Shown here: positions 25,305-34,789 of the stretch, piece by piece
How positions within the stretch are numbered: position 1 is the first letter of the stretch
Layout: each line of letters starts with the position of its first letter
Assembly: GCF_002813375.1 (NCBI RefSeq)
Contig: NZ_PHUJ01000003.1
Coordinates: 124,001 to 188,000 of the forward strand
DNA length: 64,000 nucleotides
DNA from: Pseudonocardia alni
GTDB taxonomy: Bacteria > Actinomycetota > Actinomycetes > Mycobacteriales > Pseudonocardiaceae
Direction: 5' to 3'
Position numbers and translations under genes: made by a program
The notes under the pieces: model-generated
Databases searched by the model: none
What the model saw: only the letters and a program-made list of their open reading frames with translations
Told to the model about the DNA's origin: nothing

Positions 25305-26227
25305 GCACCGACGGGGTCGTCCTGCGGGACGTCACACTGCGCGACGGGCTCCAGCTCACCGGCAAGCCGCTGCCCACCGACCGCAAGGTCGGGCTGGTCC
25401 GCGCGCTGCTCGGTGCGGGTGTACCGGAGCTGGAGATCGGGTCGCTGGCCCGCGGCGACCTGGTGCCGCCGCTGGCGGACACCCTCGACGTCGTCGCCGC
25501 GCTGACACCGGAGGAGCTGGAGCGCTGCTGGGTGTGGGTGGCGACGCCGCGGCACGTGCAGAAGGCGGTGGCCGCCGGGGCCCGCAACGTCCAGTACTGC
25601 TTCTCGGTGTCCGATGCGCACAACAACGCCAACATCGGCCGTGACACCGCCGTCTCCCTCGACGCGATGCCGCAGGCCGTCGAGTACGCGCGTGCCGCGG
25701 GCGGACGCATCCAGCTGTGCCTCGCGACGGCGTTCACCTGCCCGTTCGACGGGCCCGTCGACCCGGACCGGGTGGTCGAGATCGTCGCCGACCCGCGCAC
25801 CGCGGGCTCCTGCGACGTCGTCGTCTGCGACACCCTCGGGCAGGCGAACCCCGCCGAGGTCGGGTCGCTGGTCGGGCGCGTCGCGGCGGTCGCCGACGGC
25901 CGTCGCGTCGCCTTCCACGGCCACGACACCTGGGGCCAGGGCGTCGCGAACGCACTCGCCGCGGTGCAGAACGGTGCGACCGTCCTCGACGGCGCGCTGG
26001 GTGGACTGGGTGGCTGCCCGTTCGCGCCCGGGGCCAGCGGCAACACCGCCAGCGAGGACCTGCTGTTCGCGCTGCGCCCGGGCTGGCTGACCCCCGCGGT
26101 GCTGGCCGACCTCGTGACGTGGTCCGAGGACCTGCTGGCCGAGCTGGGGGAGCCCATGCGCTCGGCGACGGCGCGCGGTGTCCGCTCGAACGCCCAGGCC
26201 TTCCCGTGGACGGCGGGGCCACGCTGA
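25301..26227 (+). CDS. Hydroxymethylglutaryl-CoA lyase family protein
   Basis: A 308-residue DRE-TIM metallolyase of the HMG-CoA lyase branch. It has the catalytic Arg motif LRDVTLRDGLQLTGKPLPT, metal-ligand HGHDTWG, and the diagnostic active-site loop LGGLGGCPFAPGASGN with its Cys, followed by TASEDLL. The canonical reaction is cleavage of HMG-CoA to acetyl-CoA and acetoacetate; citramalyl-type substrates are possible for relatives. Translationally coupled to the CoA-transferase. It completes a three-step uptake, activation and cleavage operon. Confidence 0.88.
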   Translation: MSTDGVVLRDVTLRDGLQLTGKPLPTDRKVGLVRALLGAGVPELEIGSLARGDLVPPLADTLDVVAALTPEELERCWVWVATPRHVQKAVAAGARNVQYCFSVSDAHNNANIGRDTAVSLDAMPQAVEYARAAGGRIQLCLATAFTCPFDGPVDPDRVVEIVADPRTAGSCDVVVCDTLGQANPAEVGSLVGRVAAVADGRRVAFHGHDTWGQGVANALAAVQNGATVLDGALGGLGGCPFAPGASGNTASEDLLFALRPGWLTPAVLADLVTWSEDLLAELGEPMRSATARGVRSNAQAFPWTAGPR

Positions 26228-26275
26228 CACCCCGCTGTCCCCGTCCCCGTCCCCGTCCCCGTCCGGGACGGTCGG

Positions 26276-27010
26276 TCAGTACCGCATCGCGTAGGCGGTG
26301 GGGGGCTCACCGAACATCTCGGTGAAGTCCCGGGTGAGGTGGGCCTGGTCGGCGTAGCCGAGCTCGACGGCGACCTCGGCCCACCGGACCGGGCGCCCCG
26401 CCGCCATGAGCTCGGTCACCTCGTGCAGCCGGTAGCGGCGGATCACCCACTTCGGCCCGACGCCGACGTGCTCGTGGAACAGCCGCTGCAGGGAGCGGAC
26501 GCTGGAGCCGGTGCCGTGGGCGAGCGCATCCACCCGGACCACTGATCGGTCCTCGGCGATCGCGGCGACCAGGTCCCGTGCCTCGGCCGCGGCCCGGTCC
26601 GGGCCGCCGGCCGGGAGCCTGCCGCGCAGGTACGCGGCGAGCCCGTCCACGTCGGCGGTGACCGGGCAGACGACCGGGTCCCGACGATCGGTCACACTCG
26701 CGACCGGCGCTCCCACCAGCGCCCGCGCGGTGCCCGCCCGGAGCGCTGCACCGACCACCCGGCCGGTTCCCTGCAGCTCGCGGTGGACGTACCGGGTGGC
26801 GGGCCCGGCCAGCACGGCGGCTCCGCCGGGCTGCACGGTCAGGTGCACCTGGGGATAGGGGACGACCTTCTGCCGGTAGGGCCGGTCGTAGTCCCACTCG
26901 ACGACCCAGAACTGCTCGACGAACCCGGCCAGGTCGACCGGCGGTGCCACGGTGCGCGAGCGCTGGTGGCGGGCCCGCGCCCCGGGGAGCCTGCGGGGGT
27001 CGTGGTCCAC
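26276..27010 (-). CDS. AraC-family transcriptional regulator
   Basis: A 244-residue regulator. The N-terminal part starts with a DUF6597-like block (FVEQFWVVEWDYDRPYRQKV, YPQVHLTVQPGGAAVLAGP); the C-terminal ~100 residues form a double HTH (GSSVRSLQRLFHEHVGVGPK, WAEVAVELGYADQAHLTRDF). GTG at 27010 lies 7 nt after CATACT (minus strand, 27018-27023), so I prefer it to the upstream start at 27067. It converges with the HMG-CoA operon and is divergent from the DinB-fold gene, either of which it could control. Confidence 0.85.
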   Translation of the reverse strand: MDHDPRRLPGARARHQRSRTVAPPVDLAGFVEQFWVVEWDYDRPYRQKVVPYPQVHLTVQPGGAAVLAGPATRYVHRELQGTGRVVGAALRAGTARALVGAPVASVTDRRDPVVCPVTADVDGLAAYLRGRLPAGGPDRAAAEARDLVAAIAEDRSVVRVDALAHGTGSSVRSLQRLFHEHVGVGPKWVIRRYRLHEVTELMAAGRPVRWAEVAVELGYADQAHLTRDFTEMFGEPPTAYAMRY

Positions 27011-27102
27011 GGTGGTGAGTATGCCGCGGCCCGGGGCGTGGCCGGCGGGTCTGGCGCGTTCGTCCAAGACCCGGCACCGGCCCGGGCCCTAGCGTCCCGG
27101 CC

Positions 27103-27669
27103 ATGCACCGTCACATCGCCGCCGCTGCGGCCGCACACCTCCCGCTGGTCGCGGCCGCGTCCCGTGTCCCCTCCTCCCGGCCGACGCCGTGCGCGGGCTG
27201 GGACCTGGCGGACCTGACCGGCCACCTGCTCCACTGGACACCCGTGCTCGCCGACGTGGGACGGCGCACCGGGACCGGACCGGCGACCGACCCCGACGCG
27301 ACGGCACCGATGACCGGCGACTGGCCCGCCCGGCTCGACGCCGCCCGGGACGACCTGGTGACCGTGTGGTCGGACCCGGCGACCTGGGAGGGCGCGGTGA
27401 CCATGGGTGAGCGGCTCCCGGCCGCCGTCATCGGCGGGATGGTGCTGGGTGAGCTCGTCGTGCACGGATGGGACCTCGGCCGCGCGGTGGGCGTCGAGCC
27501 GGTGTGGCCCGACGACGTCCTCGAGGCCACGCTGGCCGCTGTGTCGGCGATGGCCGAGCAGGGGCGGGGGATGGGTGTGTTCGCCCCGGCCGTCGTGACC
27601 GCGCCCGGCGCGACCACGATCGAGCGAATCGTGGCGACGACCGGCCGAGACCCCGCGACGCGGTGCTGA
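27103..27669 (+). CDS. TIGR03086-like metal-binding protein (DinB/mycothiol maleylpyruvate isomerase fold)
   Basis: A 188-residue protein with the fold's N-terminal block (SRPTPCAGWDLADLTGHLLH) and the second metal-ligand His in LGELVVHGWDLGRAVG. The family is actinobacteria-rich, binds a divalent metal and is related to mycothiol-dependent maleylpyruvate isomerase; substrates are mostly unknown. The ATG lies 7 nt after TAGCGT (27090-27095), so it is leaderless. It is divergent from the AraC gene. Confidence 0.85.
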   Translation: MHRHIAAAAAAHLPLVAAASRVPSSRPTPCAGWDLADLTGHLLHWTPVLADVGRRTGTGPATDPDATAPMTGDWPARLDAARDDLVTVWSDPATWEGAVTMGERLPAAVIGGMVLGELVVHGWDLGRAVGVEPVWPDDVLEATLAAVSAMAEQGRGMGVFAPAVVTAPGATTIERIVATTGRDPATRC

Positions 27670-27698
27670 GCCGCAGGCGTGGTGGGCCGCGGCCGGGC

Positions 27699-28469
27699 TC
27701 ACCCCGGAGGGCGGCCGCCGAGGGTCCGGGTCAGCCGGTCCGCGGCGCCTGCCAGCAGATCCACGCTCTTCTCGCACTCCGACCGGCCGAACCGGAGCGT
27801 GGGGCCGCTGATCGTGAGCGCCGCGGTGACCTCGCCCGCGTGGTCGAAGACCGGTGCGGACAGCCCGGAGCCGCCGTCGTCGCGCTCGGCGACGGTGATC
27901 GCGAACCCGTCGCGGCGGGTGTCGTCCAGCAGCGCGCGCAGCGTCTCCGGGTCGGTCACGGTGTACTCGGTCAGCGACGGCAGCGGGCCGGCCAGCACCT
28001 CCGCGGCCAGCTCGGGGGCCCAGGCGAGCAGGACCCGGCCCGCCGAGCCGGTGTGCAGCGGGATGACCTTGCCGACGTGCATCTCCCGGCGCAGCGCGTG
28101 CCGGGTCTCGGCGACGGCGACGCACACCCGGTGCCGCCCCGCCTCGGCCCGGAACAGCGACGCGGTCTCCCCGGTGGTGTCGCGCAGCTCACGCAGCAGC
28201 GGCCCGGCCAGCTCCAGCAGGTCCACCCCGCGGGCTGCGGCCCCGGCCCAGTAGGCCATCCGGATCCCGATCCGGACCCGGTCCCCGACCCGGTCCAGCA
28301 GCCCCTCGGCGACCATGTTGGACACCAGCCGCTGCACCGTCGAGGTCGGGATGCCGGTCGCCTGCTGGATCTCGCCCAGCCCGAGCACGGGGCGCTGCAG
28401 GGTGAACGCGTCCAGGATGTCGGTGATCTTGCCGAGGACCAGGAGCCGCTTCGGGCCCTCGCTGGTCAT
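27699..28469 (-). CDS. IclR-family transcriptional regulator
   Basis: A 256-residue regulator. The N-terminal winged HTH reads [20 protein letters not shown] and [20 protein letters not shown]; the effector domain includes [20 protein letters not shown] and [18 protein letters not shown]. Its ATG overlaps the xylulokinase stop (ATGA), so kinase and regulator form one operon. It probably controls sugar-alcohol or pentose genes including its own operon. Confidence 0.9.
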   Translation of the reverse strand: MTSEGPKRLLVLGKITDILDAFTLQRPVLGLGEIQQATGIPTSTVQRLVSNMVAEGLLDRVGDRVRIGIRMAYWAGAAARGVDLLELAGPLLRELRDTTGETASLFRAEAGRHRVCVAVAETRHALRREMHVGKVIPLHTGSAGRVLLAWAPELAAEVLAGPLPSLTEYTVTDPETLRALLDDTRRDGFAITVAERDDGGSGLSAPVFDHAGEVTAALTISGPTLRFGRSECEKSVDLLAGAADRLTRTLGGRPPG

Positions 28470-29872
28470 CCCGTGACCCGGTCCAGGAAGGCCCCCGCCG
28501 CCTCGCGGTAGCGCTCCCAGGCCGCCGGTGCCGGGTCGGCCTCGTAGCGTGCCGGATCGGCGCCGGCGCTCCACGACGGCGGCGTCGCGCCGCCGTGCAG
28601 CGCCCACGCGGCCTGGCGGGCGGCGCCGTCGGCCACGTACTCGCCGGGCTCGGGCACCCGCACCGGCACCTCGAAGACCTGCGCGGCGATCCGGCAGACC
28701 GCCTCGGAGCGGGCCGCCCCGCCGACCAGGGTCACCCCGGACACGGTGACGCCCTGCTCGCGCAGCGCCTCCAGTCCGACCCGCTGCGCGGACAGCATGC
28801 CCTCGACCGCGGCCCGGGCCAGGTTCTCCCGGGTCCCCGACGCCAGCGTCCAGCCGTGCAGTGCGCCGGTCGCGTCGGGCAGGTTCGGGGTCCGCTCGCC
28901 CTCCAGGTAGGGCACCACGACCAGGCCGTCCGCGCCCGGCTCGGCGGCCAGCGCGAGGCGGCCCAGCTCGTCGTGGTCCACGCCGAGCAGCCGCCGGGTC
29001 GCATCCAGCACCCGGGAGGCGTTGAGCGTGCACACCAGCGGGAGATAGGCGCCGGTGGCATCGGAGAACCCGGCGACGATCCCGGAGGGGTCCTGGGCGC
29101 GACGTTCCGAGCGGGCGAACACCGTCCCGGAGGTGCCCAGCGAGACGACGACGTCGTCGCCGGCGTCGACACCCAGCCCGGCCGCCGCGTTGTCGCCCGC
29201 CCCGGCGCCGACCCGGATCCCGCCCGGGCCGTCGACGGACTCGGCCGGACCGAGCAGCCGCGGCAGCGCCGGCGTCGAGCCGAAGAAGCGTTCCAGCAGC
29301 TCGGGGCGGTAGTCGACGCCGTCGAACCAGCCGGTGCCCGAGGCGTCGGACCGGTCGGTGACCAGCTCGTCGAGACCCGCGCCGCCGGCGAGCCCGCCCC
29401 CGCGGAGCTTCCAGGTCAGCCAGTCGTGCGGCAGGCACACCGCCGCGGTGCGGGCGGCGTTCTCCGGCTCGTGCGCGGCGAGCCAGCGCAGCTTGGCCAA
29501 GGTGATCGAGGCCACCGGGACGACGCCGGTCGTCTCCGCCCACCGGTCCGCGCCGAACTCCTCGACGAGCTCACGGGCGGCGGCGGCCGAGCGGGTGTCG
29601 TTCCACAGCAGCGCGTCGCGGACGACCTCGCCGCGCTCGTCGAGACAGACCATGCCGTGCTGCTGGCCCGCGACCGACAGCGCTGCGACGCCGTCGAGGC
29701 CGCCCGCGTCGTCGATCGCGGCCTGCAGCGCCTCCCACCAGAGCCGGGGGGCGATCTCCGTACCGTCCGGGTGTGCGGCGCGCCCGGAACGGACGAGCTC
29801 GCCGGTGTCGGCGTCGCGGACGACGACCTTGCAGGACTGGGTGGAGGAGTCCACCCCGAGCACCAGTGCCAT
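28466..29872 (-). CDS. xylB: Xylulokinase (FGGY carbohydrate kinase)
   Basis: A 468-residue FGGY kinase phosphorylating D-xylulose or a near relative. The N-terminal phosphate-binding strand is [16 protein letters not shown]; the substrate motif [11 protein letters not shown] is that of xylulokinases; the FGGY-C region has [13 protein letters not shown] and [20 protein letters not shown]. No xylose isomerase or sugar transporter adjoins. The ribosome site is a weak GGGGGG. An IclR regulator follows with a 4-bp overlap. Confidence 0.9.
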   Translation of the reverse strand: MALVLGVDSSTQSCKVVVRDADTGELVRSGRAAHPDGTEIAPRLWWEALQAAIDDAGGLDGVAALSVAGQQHGMVCLDERGEVVRDALLWNDTRSAAAARELVEEFGADRWAETTGVVPVASITLAKLRWLAAHEPENAARTAAVCLPHDWLTWKLRGGGLAGGAGLDELVTDRSDASGTGWFDGVDYRPELLERFFGSTPALPRLLGPAESVDGPGGIRVGAGAGDNAAAGLGVDAGDDVVVSLGTSGTVFARSERRAQDPSGIVAGFSDATGAYLPLVCTLNASRVLDATRRLLGVDHDELGRLALAAEPGADGLVVVPYLEGERTPNLPDATGALHGWTLASGTRENLARAAVEGMLSAQRVGLEALREQGVTVSGVTLVGGAARSEAVCRIAAQVFEVPVRVPEPGEYVADGAARQAAWALHGGATPPSWSAGADPARYEADPAPAAWERYREAAGAFLDRVTG

Positions 29873-29944
29873 GCCCCCCAGCCTGCCATCGCCGGACCGG
29901 CGCGGCGGGAGACAGGCGGGGTGGATCGGTGCCAGGGTGGTCCC

Positions 29945-30142
29945 ATGAGCGACGAGCAATGGTTCTACTGCCTCAAGCACGGCACCGTGGAGACCGCCGA
30001 CGGCTGCCGGTCGGCCGACCGGCTCGGCCCGTACCCGGACAAGGCCACCGCGGCCCGCGCGCTGGAGATCGCCAAGGAGCGCACCGAGTCCGAGGACCGC
30101 AAGGACCGTGAGTGGAACGCCGGGGGCTCCGGGGCGTCCTGA
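29945..30142 (+). CDS. Small conserved actinobacterial protein (SPOR-like)
   Basis: A 65-residue protein, [20 protein letters not shown] then [20 protein letters not shown] and a charged C terminus. Homologues of this size with a W(F/Y)YCxKH start, a DR(L/M)GPY motif and a charged helix are widespread in actinobacteria and often labelled SPOR-like; no function is established. Two Cys and one His could bind a metal. A weak -10 (CAGGGT, 29933-29938) is 6 nt upstream. The SDR gene begins 1 bp after its stop. Confidence 0.8.
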   Translation: MSDEQWFYCLKHGTVETADGCRSADRLGPYPDKATAARALEIAKERTESEDRKDREWNAGGSGAS

Positions 30143-30143
30143 G

Positions 30144-30902
30144 ATGAGCGCGTCGAGCGACGGAGGCCGGGTCGTCGTCGTCACCGGCGGGAGCCGGGGG
30201 ATCGGTCGGGCGGCGTGCGCGGCGTACGCGGCCCGCGGCGACACCGTCGTCGTCGCCAGCCGCAGGGCCGAGGCGTGCACCGCGCTGGCTGCGGAGCTGA
30301 CCGCGGAGCACGGCACGCCGGCACTGGGCGTCGGCTGCCACGTGGGCCGCTGGGCGGACTGCGACGCCCTGGTGGACCGGGTGCTCGCCGAGTACGGCCG
30401 CATCGACGTGCTGGTCAACAACGCCGGGATGTCCCCGCTCTACGGGACGCTCACCGAGGTCACCGAAGAGCTGTTCGACAAGGTCCTCGCGGTGAACCTG
30501 CGCGGCGCCTACCGGCTCGGGGCCCGCTGCGGGGAGCTCATGGCCGCGGCGGGCGGCGGCGCGATCGTGAACGTCTCCTCGGTCGCGGCGGTGATGCCGG
30601 GCCCCGGCGAGCTGCCCTACGCGCTGGCCAAGGCCGGACTCAACGCCCTGACCGTCGGGCTCGCCCGCGCCTACGCGCCGTCGGTGCGGGTCAACACGGT
30701 GATGCCGGGTCCGGTCCGGACCGACATCGCCGAGCACTGGACCGAGGAGTTCCGCACGCGGATCGCCGGCACCGTCCCCGCCGGACGGGTGGGGGAGGCC
30801 GCGGAGGTCGTCGGCGCGATCCTCTACCTGACCGGCCCGGACGCCGGCTACACGACCGGCGCGACGATCAAGGTCGACGGCGGGATGGCGTGGTCGACGT
30901 GA
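30144..30902 (+). CDS. Short-chain dehydrogenase/reductase
   Basis: A 252-residue classical [23 protein letters not shown] cofactor motif, [13 protein letters not shown], the catalytic Ser in [20 protein letters not shown] with Tyr and the following Lys (AKAG), and [14 protein letters not shown] at the C terminus. The ATG at 30144 directly follows the small-protein stop. Its stop overlaps the phosphotransferase start (GTGA). SDR plus phosphotransferase pairs are common in acyl-CoA metabolism; the substrate is unknown. Confidence 0.88.
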   Translation: MSASSDGGRVVVVTGGSRGIGRAACAAYAARGDTVVVASRRAEACTALAAELTAEHGTPALGVGCHVGRWADCDALVDRVLAEYGRIDVLVNNAGMSPLYGTLTEVTEELFDKVLAVNLRGAYRLGARCGELMAAAGGGAIVNVSSVAAVMPGPGELPYALAKAGLNALTVGLARAYAPSVRVNTVMPGPVRTDIAEHWTEEFRTRIAGTVPAGRVGEAAEVVGAILYLTGPDAGYTTGATIKVDGGMAWST

Positions 30903-31954
30903 GGTCCCCGGCCGACGTCGTCGACCGTGCCGCGCTCGGGGCCTGGCTGCGCGACCAGGGCCTCGGCGACTGGTCCGGCGAGCTGGAACCGGTCGGCGGC
31001 GGCACCCAGAACGTGGTGCTGCGCACCGTCGTCGACGGCAGGCCGCTGGTCCTGCGCTCCCCGCCGGTGCACCCGCGGCCGGGGTCGGCCCGCACCATCG
31101 CCCGTGAGATCACCGTGCTCGGCGCGCTGCGCGGCACCGACGTGCCGCACCCGGAGCTCGTCGCCGCCTGCACCGACGCCCAGGTGCTCGGCAGGCCGTT
31201 CTACCTGATGTCCGACGTGGACGGCGTCAACCCCGGCGAGCGGGTCTCGCCCGAGCAGGCCGCGACCACGGCGCTGAGGCACGGCGCGGTGCTCGACGTG
31301 GCCCGGGCCGCGGCACGGCTGGGACGTCTCGACCCGGCCGCCGTCGGGCTCGACCGGCTGCGCCGCCCCGGCCCGTTCCTGGAACGGCAGGTGCCGCGCT
31401 GGACCGAGCAGCTGGCGTCCTACTCCGAGGTGCCCGGCTACGACCCGGGCGACCTGCCCGACGTGGCCGTCGCCGCGGACTGGCTGACCCGTCACCGGCC
31501 GCCCGAGCCGGAACCGGGCGTCGCGCACGGGGACCTGCACCTGAACAACGTGCTGCTGGACCGGACCCGGCCTCGGGTGGCCGCGCTGGTCGACTGGGAG
31601 ATGTGCACCGTCGGCGACCCGCTGCTCGACCTCGGCTGGCTGCTGGTCACGTGGCCGGTCGACCCGGTCGGGTTCGGCGCCGGGACCGAGCTCGCCGGGT
31701 ACGGCGGGCTCCCCACCCGGGCCGAGCTCGTCGCCGCCTACGCCGACGCCGGCGGCCGCGACACCACCGGCATCACCTGGTACGCGGGGCTGGCCGCGTT
31801 CAAGCTCGGCGTCGTGCTGGAGGGCACCTGGGCGCGGGTCGCCGCGGGCGAGGCGGACCGCGCGGTGGGGGAGCGGCTGCACGGCGCGGCCGTCGCGCTG
31901 CTGGAGCTGGCCGTGCGGATCGCCCGCGACGAGTGGGCCGTCAGCGCGGGGTGA
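30899..31954 (+). CDS. Phosphotransferase family protein (APH/ACAD10-like kinase)
   Basis: A 351-residue aminoglycoside-phosphotransferase-fold protein. ATP-binding side: EPVGGGTQNVVLRTV and PLVLRSPP. Catalytic loop: VAHGDLHLNNVLLDR; metal site: ALVDWEMCTVGDPLLDLGWL. This subgroup resembles the N-terminal kinase domain of ACAD10/11, which phosphorylates 4-hydroxyacyl-CoA; its partner here is the overlapping SDR gene. Its 3' end overlaps the convergent P450 gene by 14 bp. Confidence 0.87.
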   Translation: MRSPADVVDRAALGAWLRDQGLGDWSGELEPVGGGTQNVVLRTVVDGRPLVLRSPPVHPRPGSARTIAREITVLGALRGTDVPHPELVAACTDAQVLGRPFYLMSDVDGVNPGERVSPEQAATTALRHGAVLDVARAAARLGRLDPAAVGLDRLRRPGPFLERQVPRWTEQLASYSEVPGYDPGDLPDVAVAADWLTRHRPPEPEPGVAHGDLHLNNVLLDRTRPRVAALVDWEMCTVGDPLLDLGWLLVTWPVDPVGFGAGTELAGYGGLPTRAELVAAYADAGGRDTTGITWYAGLAAFKLGVVLEGTWARVAAGEADRAVGERLHGAAVALLELAVRIARDEWAVSAG

Positions 31955-33386
31955 GCCGCACCGGGATGCCGCCCACCGGCACCGGCAGCGAGGTGTTGTC
32001 CCAGCGCAGCCGGTAGGACGGCTCGACGCTCCACCGGTAGCGGCGCAGCATCTCGTGCAGGATCGCGGTGACCTCCAGGGTCCCGAAGTGCAGCCCGATG
32101 CACTTGTGCACGCCACCGCCGAACGGGATCCACGCGTCGCGGTCGGAGCGGTCCTCGCGCCGGTCCGGGCCGAACCGCTCGGGGTCGAAGCGCTCCGGGT
32201 CGGTCCAGCAGGACCGGTCGTAGTGGTTCACAGCCTGCGCGACGACGACCCGCGTCGCCGCCGGCACGTGGTGCCCGGCGACCGCGGTGTCCTTCACCGC
32301 CGTCCGCATGACCAGCGGTACCGGTGCGTCGAGCCGCAGGGCCTCCCGGATCACCAGGTCCAGCGAGGTCAGCTCGCGCAGCTCGGCGACGGTCGGGGCA
32401 CGGTCCCCGATCCGCTCGGCGAGTGCGTCGGACTCGGCGCGGCAGCGCTCCTGCCAGACCGGGTGGCGCGCGAGGTGGTGCGCCGCCGACGCCGTCGTGG
32501 TGGTCGACGTGTCGTGCGCGGCCATCATCAGGAAGATCATGTGGTTGACGACGTCGTCGTCGGAGAACGTCTCGCCGTCGTCGGTGCGGGCGTGGCACAG
32601 CGCGGAGAACAGGTCGGTGCCCTCGCCCGCGCGCTTGGCCGCCAGGTTCTCCCGGAACCAGTTCTCCAGCACCACCCGCCCGCGCAGCCCGCGCCGCCAC
32701 CGGGTGCCGGGCAGGTCCTTGCGGACGAAGGAGTTCGCGGCCCGGACGCAGTCGACGAACGCCCGGTTCACCGCCTCGGCCTCCGGCCCGGAGCGGGCGT
32801 CCATGAACACCGCCTGCGCGACGTCCAGGGTGAGTCGCTTGAGCGCCGGGTAGAGCCGCAGCCGCTCCGGCCAGGTCGGCAGCACCTCGCGCACGACGGG
32901 GGTGGTCGCGGCGACGTAGCTGGAGATCCGGTCGGCGGTGAAGGCCTCCTGCATGATCCGCCGGTGCGCGCGGTGCTCGTCGAAGTCGAGCAGCATCAGG
33001 CCGCGGTGGAAGAACGCGTCGACCGTCGCGCGCCACCCCTCCTGGGAGAACGCCTTGTCCCGGTTGGTGAGTACCTCCCGGGTCGCGGCCGGACCGGTCA
33101 CGACGATCGCCCGGCCGACCGGGGACCGCATCCACCACACCGGGCCGAGTGCCTCGGTGCGGGCGCGGGTGAAGCGGTGCCCGAACCGGATGTAGGCCAG
33201 CGCGTGGCCGAGCAGCGGCATGCCCTCGTCACCGGGGACCTCGGCCAGCCCGTGCGGTGCCGGGCCGAACGGCGCGGGACGGTGGCTCCGGGCGCCGGTG
33301 GCGAGCAGCGCGTCGTCGAGCCGGTCGGGCGCGGGCAGGGTCAGGACGGACGACCAGCGCTCACGCGCCTGCTGCACCAGCTTCAC
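31941..33386 (-). CDS. Cytochrome P450
   Basis: A 481-residue P450, longer than usual for soluble bacterial forms because of a ~60-residue N-terminal extension. The I-helix oxygen motif is MMAAHDTSTTTTASAAHHL, the ExxR motif is VIREALRLDAPVPLVMRT, and the heme-Cys motif is WIPFGGGVHKCIGLHFG. It lacks a membrane anchor. GTG at 33386 follows GAGGAG by 8 nt. It is divergent from a TetR regulator that probably controls it. No ferredoxin gene is adjacent. Confidence 0.93.
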   Translation of the reverse strand: MKLVQQARERWSSVLTLPAPDRLDDALLATGARSHRPAPFGPAPHGLAEVPGDEGMPLLGHALAYIRFGHRFTRARTEALGPVWWMRSPVGRAIVVTGPAATREVLTNRDKAFSQEGWRATVDAFFHRGLMLLDFDEHRAHRRIMQEAFTADRISSYVAATTPVVREVLPTWPERLRLYPALKRLTLDVAQAVFMDARSGPEAEAVNRAFVDCVRAANSFVRKDLPGTRWRRGLRGRVVLENWFRENLAAKRAGEGTDLFSALCHARTDDGETFSDDDVVNHMIFLMMAAHDTSTTTTASAAHHLARHPVWQERCRAESDALAERIGDRAPTVAELRELTSLDLVIREALRLDAPVPLVMRTAVKDTAVAGHHVPAATRVVVAQAVNHYDRSCWTDPERFDPERFGPDRREDRSDRDAWIPFGGGVHKCIGLHFGTLEVTAILHEMLRRYRWSVEPSYRLRWDNTSLPVPVGGIPVRLTPR

Positions 33387-33449
33387 GGTATTGCTCCTCG
33401 GGCCTCGACGTCGGTGTCCCCGCCGAAGTTAGACACATCGGGCAGAACT

Positions 33450-33464
33450 GTCCAGGTGATGGAC
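33450..33464. promoter_or_regulatory. Candidate TetR operator between P450 and tetR
   Basis: GTCCA-GGTGA-TGGAC is a perfect 5-5-5 inverted repeat in the 100-bp gap between the divergent genes. It ends 10 bp before the tetR -10 (CATGAT, 33474-33479). Confidence 0.4.
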
Positions 33465-33486
33465 GGGTCGTGTCATGATGTCTTCC

Positions 33487-34062
33487 ATGAGCGAGCGGCG
33501 GACGATGGCGCGGCGGGCCCGCGACGAGCTGCGCGCTGAGGTCCTCGACGTCGCCGAACGCCTCGCGGTCGCCGGGGAACGCCCGTCGATGCCCGAGCTC
33601 GCCCGCCGGGTCGGGGTCAGCAGGCAGACCCTCTACAGCGAGTTCGGCGACCGTGACGGCCTCGCCGCGGCCCTGATGCTGCGCGCCACCGACCGGTTCC
33701 TCGACCGGATCGAGGCCGCCCTCGACGGAGAGTCCGACCTGTACTCGGCCTGGGTCGCCGCGGTCGACGCCGCCCTCACCGAGGCGGGGGAGAACCCGCT
33801 GATCAAGGCCCTGCTCAGCGGCGACGCGGCGGTCCCGTCCGCGTTCGGCGCCGACTCCGGTCCGATCATCGCGGCCGCGGCCGAGCGGTCCGCGGGCTAT
33901 CTGCGCCGGGTCCGGCCCGGAGCCCGCGAGCAGGACGTCCGGCTCGCCGCCCAGACCGCCGCCCGGCTCACCGTCAGCCACATGGTGCTCCCCACGGGCC
34001 CGGCCGCGCGCTCGGCGGAGGACATCGCGACGGTGGTGGTGCGGACGCTCGGCGACGCCTAG
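33487..34062 (+). CDS. TetR-family transcriptional regulator
   Basis: A 191-residue TetR protein. The HTH is PSMPELARRVGVSRQTLYSE with FGDRDGLAAALMLRA; the C-terminal ligand domain is unremarkable. Three in-frame ATGs exist (33475, 33478, 33487). I prefer 33487 because CATGAT (33474-33479) lies exactly 7 nt before it, as in other leaderless genes of the window. It likely represses the divergent P450 gene. Confidence 0.87.
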   Translation: MSERRTMARRARDELRAEVLDVAERLAVAGERPSMPELARRVGVSRQTLYSEFGDRDGLAAALMLRATDRFLDRIEAALDGESDLYSAWVAAVDAALTEAGENPLIKALLSGDAAVPSAFGADSGPIIAAAAERSAGYLRRVRPGAREQDVRLAAQTAARLTVSHMVLPTGPAARSAEDIATVVVRTLGDA

Positions 34063-34141
34063 CTCCGGACGGCGTCGCCCGCCCCGCGGGGCAGCCGCGG
34101 CACGTCCGGCGCCACCACCAGCGCCGGCCCCGCCGGAACCG

Positions 34142-34789
34142 TCAGCTGACGATCACCACGTGCAGTGTCCGCGGCCCGTGCACGCCCTCCACCCGGTCCA
34201 GCTCGATGTCGCTGGTCGCGCTCGGCCCGCTGATCCAGGTGTGCGGCCGCGCCGGGTCCAGCGCCGCCACCGCCTCCGGCACACCGGCCACGACCTGGTC
34301 GGCGCGGATCACGCAGACGTGCAGGTCGGGGACCAGCGTCGCGGCGCGCCGGCCCTGGCCCGGACCGTGGTCGAGGATGATCGTGCCGGTCTCGGCGATG
34401 CCGACCGCGGCCGTCGACAGCACGCCGTCGCAGCGGTCCAGCTCCGACACCGCGACGTCCGGCCCGTCCGGGACGACCTCGACGTCGTCGGGCACCAGAC
34501 CGGCCGGGAAGCCCGGCGGCACCAGGATCCGCAGCGGGCCGGAGCCCGCGAGCGGGGACCGGCCGGCCAGGGCACCGGCGACCCGCAACGCCGCGGTGCC
34601 CGGGTCCGCCCGCTCGACGACGGCGCGGTAGTCCGCGACCCGCTCGTCGAACAGGTCGACGACCTGCGCGTGCGGCAGCGACCGGTCGGGGACCGGCCGG
34701 ACCACCTCGACGTCGAGCACCGGCTCGACGTCGGGCACGTCGGTCAGGGCCCGCCGGGCCTTCGCCAGGATCACCTCGCGCGCGCTCAT
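34142..34789 (-). CDS. lutC: Lactate utilization protein C (LUD domain)
   Basis: A 215-residue LUD/YkgG-fold protein. The central block CDGVLSTAAVGIAETGTIIL and the C-terminal HTWISGPSATSDIELDRVEG and VHGPRTLHVV are diagnostic. It is the last gene of lutABC, with a start overlapping the lutB stop (ATGA). LutABC oxidises L-lactate to pyruvate in the cytosol at the membrane face. Confidence 0.93.
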   Translation of the reverse strand: MSAREVILAKARRALTDVPDVEPVLDVEVVRPVPDRSLPHAQVVDLFDERVADYRAVVERADPGTAALRVAGALAGRSPLAGSGPLRILVPPGFPAGLVPDDVEVVPDGPDVAVSELDRCDGVLSTAAVGIAETGTIILDHGPGQGRRAATLVPDLHVCVIRADQVVAGVPEAVAALDPARPHTWISGPSATSDIELDRVEGVHGPRTLHVVIVS

